Source of the DNA: Methylorubrum extorquens
Lineage (GTDB): Bacteria > Pseudomonadota > Alphaproteobacteria > Rhizobiales > Beijerinckiaceae
Direction: 5' to 3'
Assembly (NCBI GenBank): GCA_019695455.1
Contig: JAEUAC010000265.1
Coordinates: 1 to 6,135 of the forward strand
DNA: 6,135 nucleotides
A program made the translations under genes and the position numbers. Below the pieces are notes generated by a model, which saw nothing but the letters and a program-made list of their open reading frames with translations, was not told the origin of the DNA and made no database searches. The stretch's first letter is position 1; each line of letters starts with the position of its first letter. Positions 5,791-6,135 of this stretch are shown here, one piece after another.

Positions 5791-6128
5791 AGTGCGACGT
5801 ATTCGGCCGTTTCGAGGATGTCCCGTGCCTTGTTCTCACGATCCGGAAGGTCGGCCGGCAGGAACTCGCGGGCGTCCATCAGGCCTCCCATCGCGTTGAG
5901 GTAGGCCGGGTCGTCGTGCGTCTCCTCGAAGATCTCGTCGAACGTCTTGTCCGCGACGTGGTCCAAACCCGCGCGCAGCGCCTCGACGTCGCTGCCGGAC
6001 AGCTTGCGGACGTTGGGGTCGCGGGTCGCCCGGACCCGGTGTCGCGCATCGATGTCGAACGGGAGGTCGCCGTTGCCGCCGATGGCGATCATCTCGATCG
6101 GACGTCGACGCAGGATGCCGTAGACCAC
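5787..6128 (-). CDS. Acidic hypothetical protein, possible partner of the downstream small gene
   Basis: Function not recognised. The frame gives 113 residues from a GTG at 6126-6128, but it stays open to the window edge, so the true start may lie outside. An internal ATG at 6090-6092 would give 101 residues. The N-terminal part (RRRPIEMIAIGGNGDLPFD) could form a short beta structure. The rest is strongly acidic and helical (for example DKTFDEIFEETHDDPAYL) and ends ETAEYVAL. The stop overlaps the start of the next gene by ATGA, the layout of a tightly coupled two-gene unit in which an acidic upstream protein may bind the downstream product. It shares the lower-GC character of its partner. No antitoxin DNA-binding fold can be pointed to. 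Confidence 0.6.
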   Translation of the reverse strand: MVYGILRRRPIEMIAIGGNGDLPFDIDARHRVRATRDPNVRKLSGSDVEALRAGLDHVADKTFDEIFEETHDDPAYLNAMGGLMDAREFLPADLPDRENKARDILETAEYVAL

Positions 6129-6135
6129 CTGCGGC

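Noticed and set aside
5611..5904. Plus-strand and other minus-strand frames at the right end (5333-5839, 5611-5904, 5618-5899)
   Set aside because: They overlap the two coupled minus-strand genes, whose ATGA junction and amino-acid composition look more natural.
1..6135. tRNA, rRNA or known riboswitch
   Set aside because: No cloverleaf, rRNA signature or conserved aptamer core was recognised on either strand by eye.

Overview
The window is about 6.1 kb of very GC-rich DNA (roughly 70-77% GC in the main genes). Its protein families and codon use suggest an alphaproteobacterium, possibly of the Methylobacterium type; the genus is a guess from style and no marker gene is present. There are four confidently recognised catabolic or regulatory genes and two small, weakly understood genes at the right edge.

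Left half, minus strand: an IclR-family regulator of the PcaU/PcaR/PobR type (1443-2222) is followed 52 nt downstream by a class A FAD-dependent aromatic hydroxylase (1390 down to the left edge, C-terminus cut off). The two look co-transcribed. Divergently, on the plus strand, a single-component Rieske non-haem iron oxygenase alpha subunit of the phthalate 4,5-dioxygenase / O-demethylase type starts at 2325. The 102-nt divergent spacer holds a good sigma70-like promoter (TTGTCG-N17-TATTAT). It also holds a cluster of alternating CGAAC/GTTCG half-sites over the predicted start of transcription, a likely operator for the IclR protein.

Middle: 292 nt without a gene (3684-3975) carry a 77-bp direct repeat (two copies 130 bp apart, about 87% identical by hand count), several CCTCC/GGAGG hairpins and a perfect tandem decamer. 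Downstream, in the same direction, is a glutamine synthetase-family ligase (3976-5409). It probably joins glutamate to an amine rather than making glutamine.

Right end, minus strand: two small overlapping genes (ATGA overlap) converge on the ligase gene. Their base composition is visibly less GC-rich. The downstream product has a faint resemblance to PemK/MazF-like small proteins; the upstream one is an unrecognised acidic protein whose start may lie outside the window.

Working model (inference): the regulator senses an aromatic compound and controls an FAD hydroxylase and a Rieske oxygenase that act in succession on it. The ligase beside them recalls aniline and alkylamine catabolism, where a glutamine synthetase-like enzyme gamma-glutamylates the amine before oxidation. 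No reductase, ring-cleavage enzyme, gamma-glutamyl hydrolase or transporter is visible, so the substrate cannot be named.
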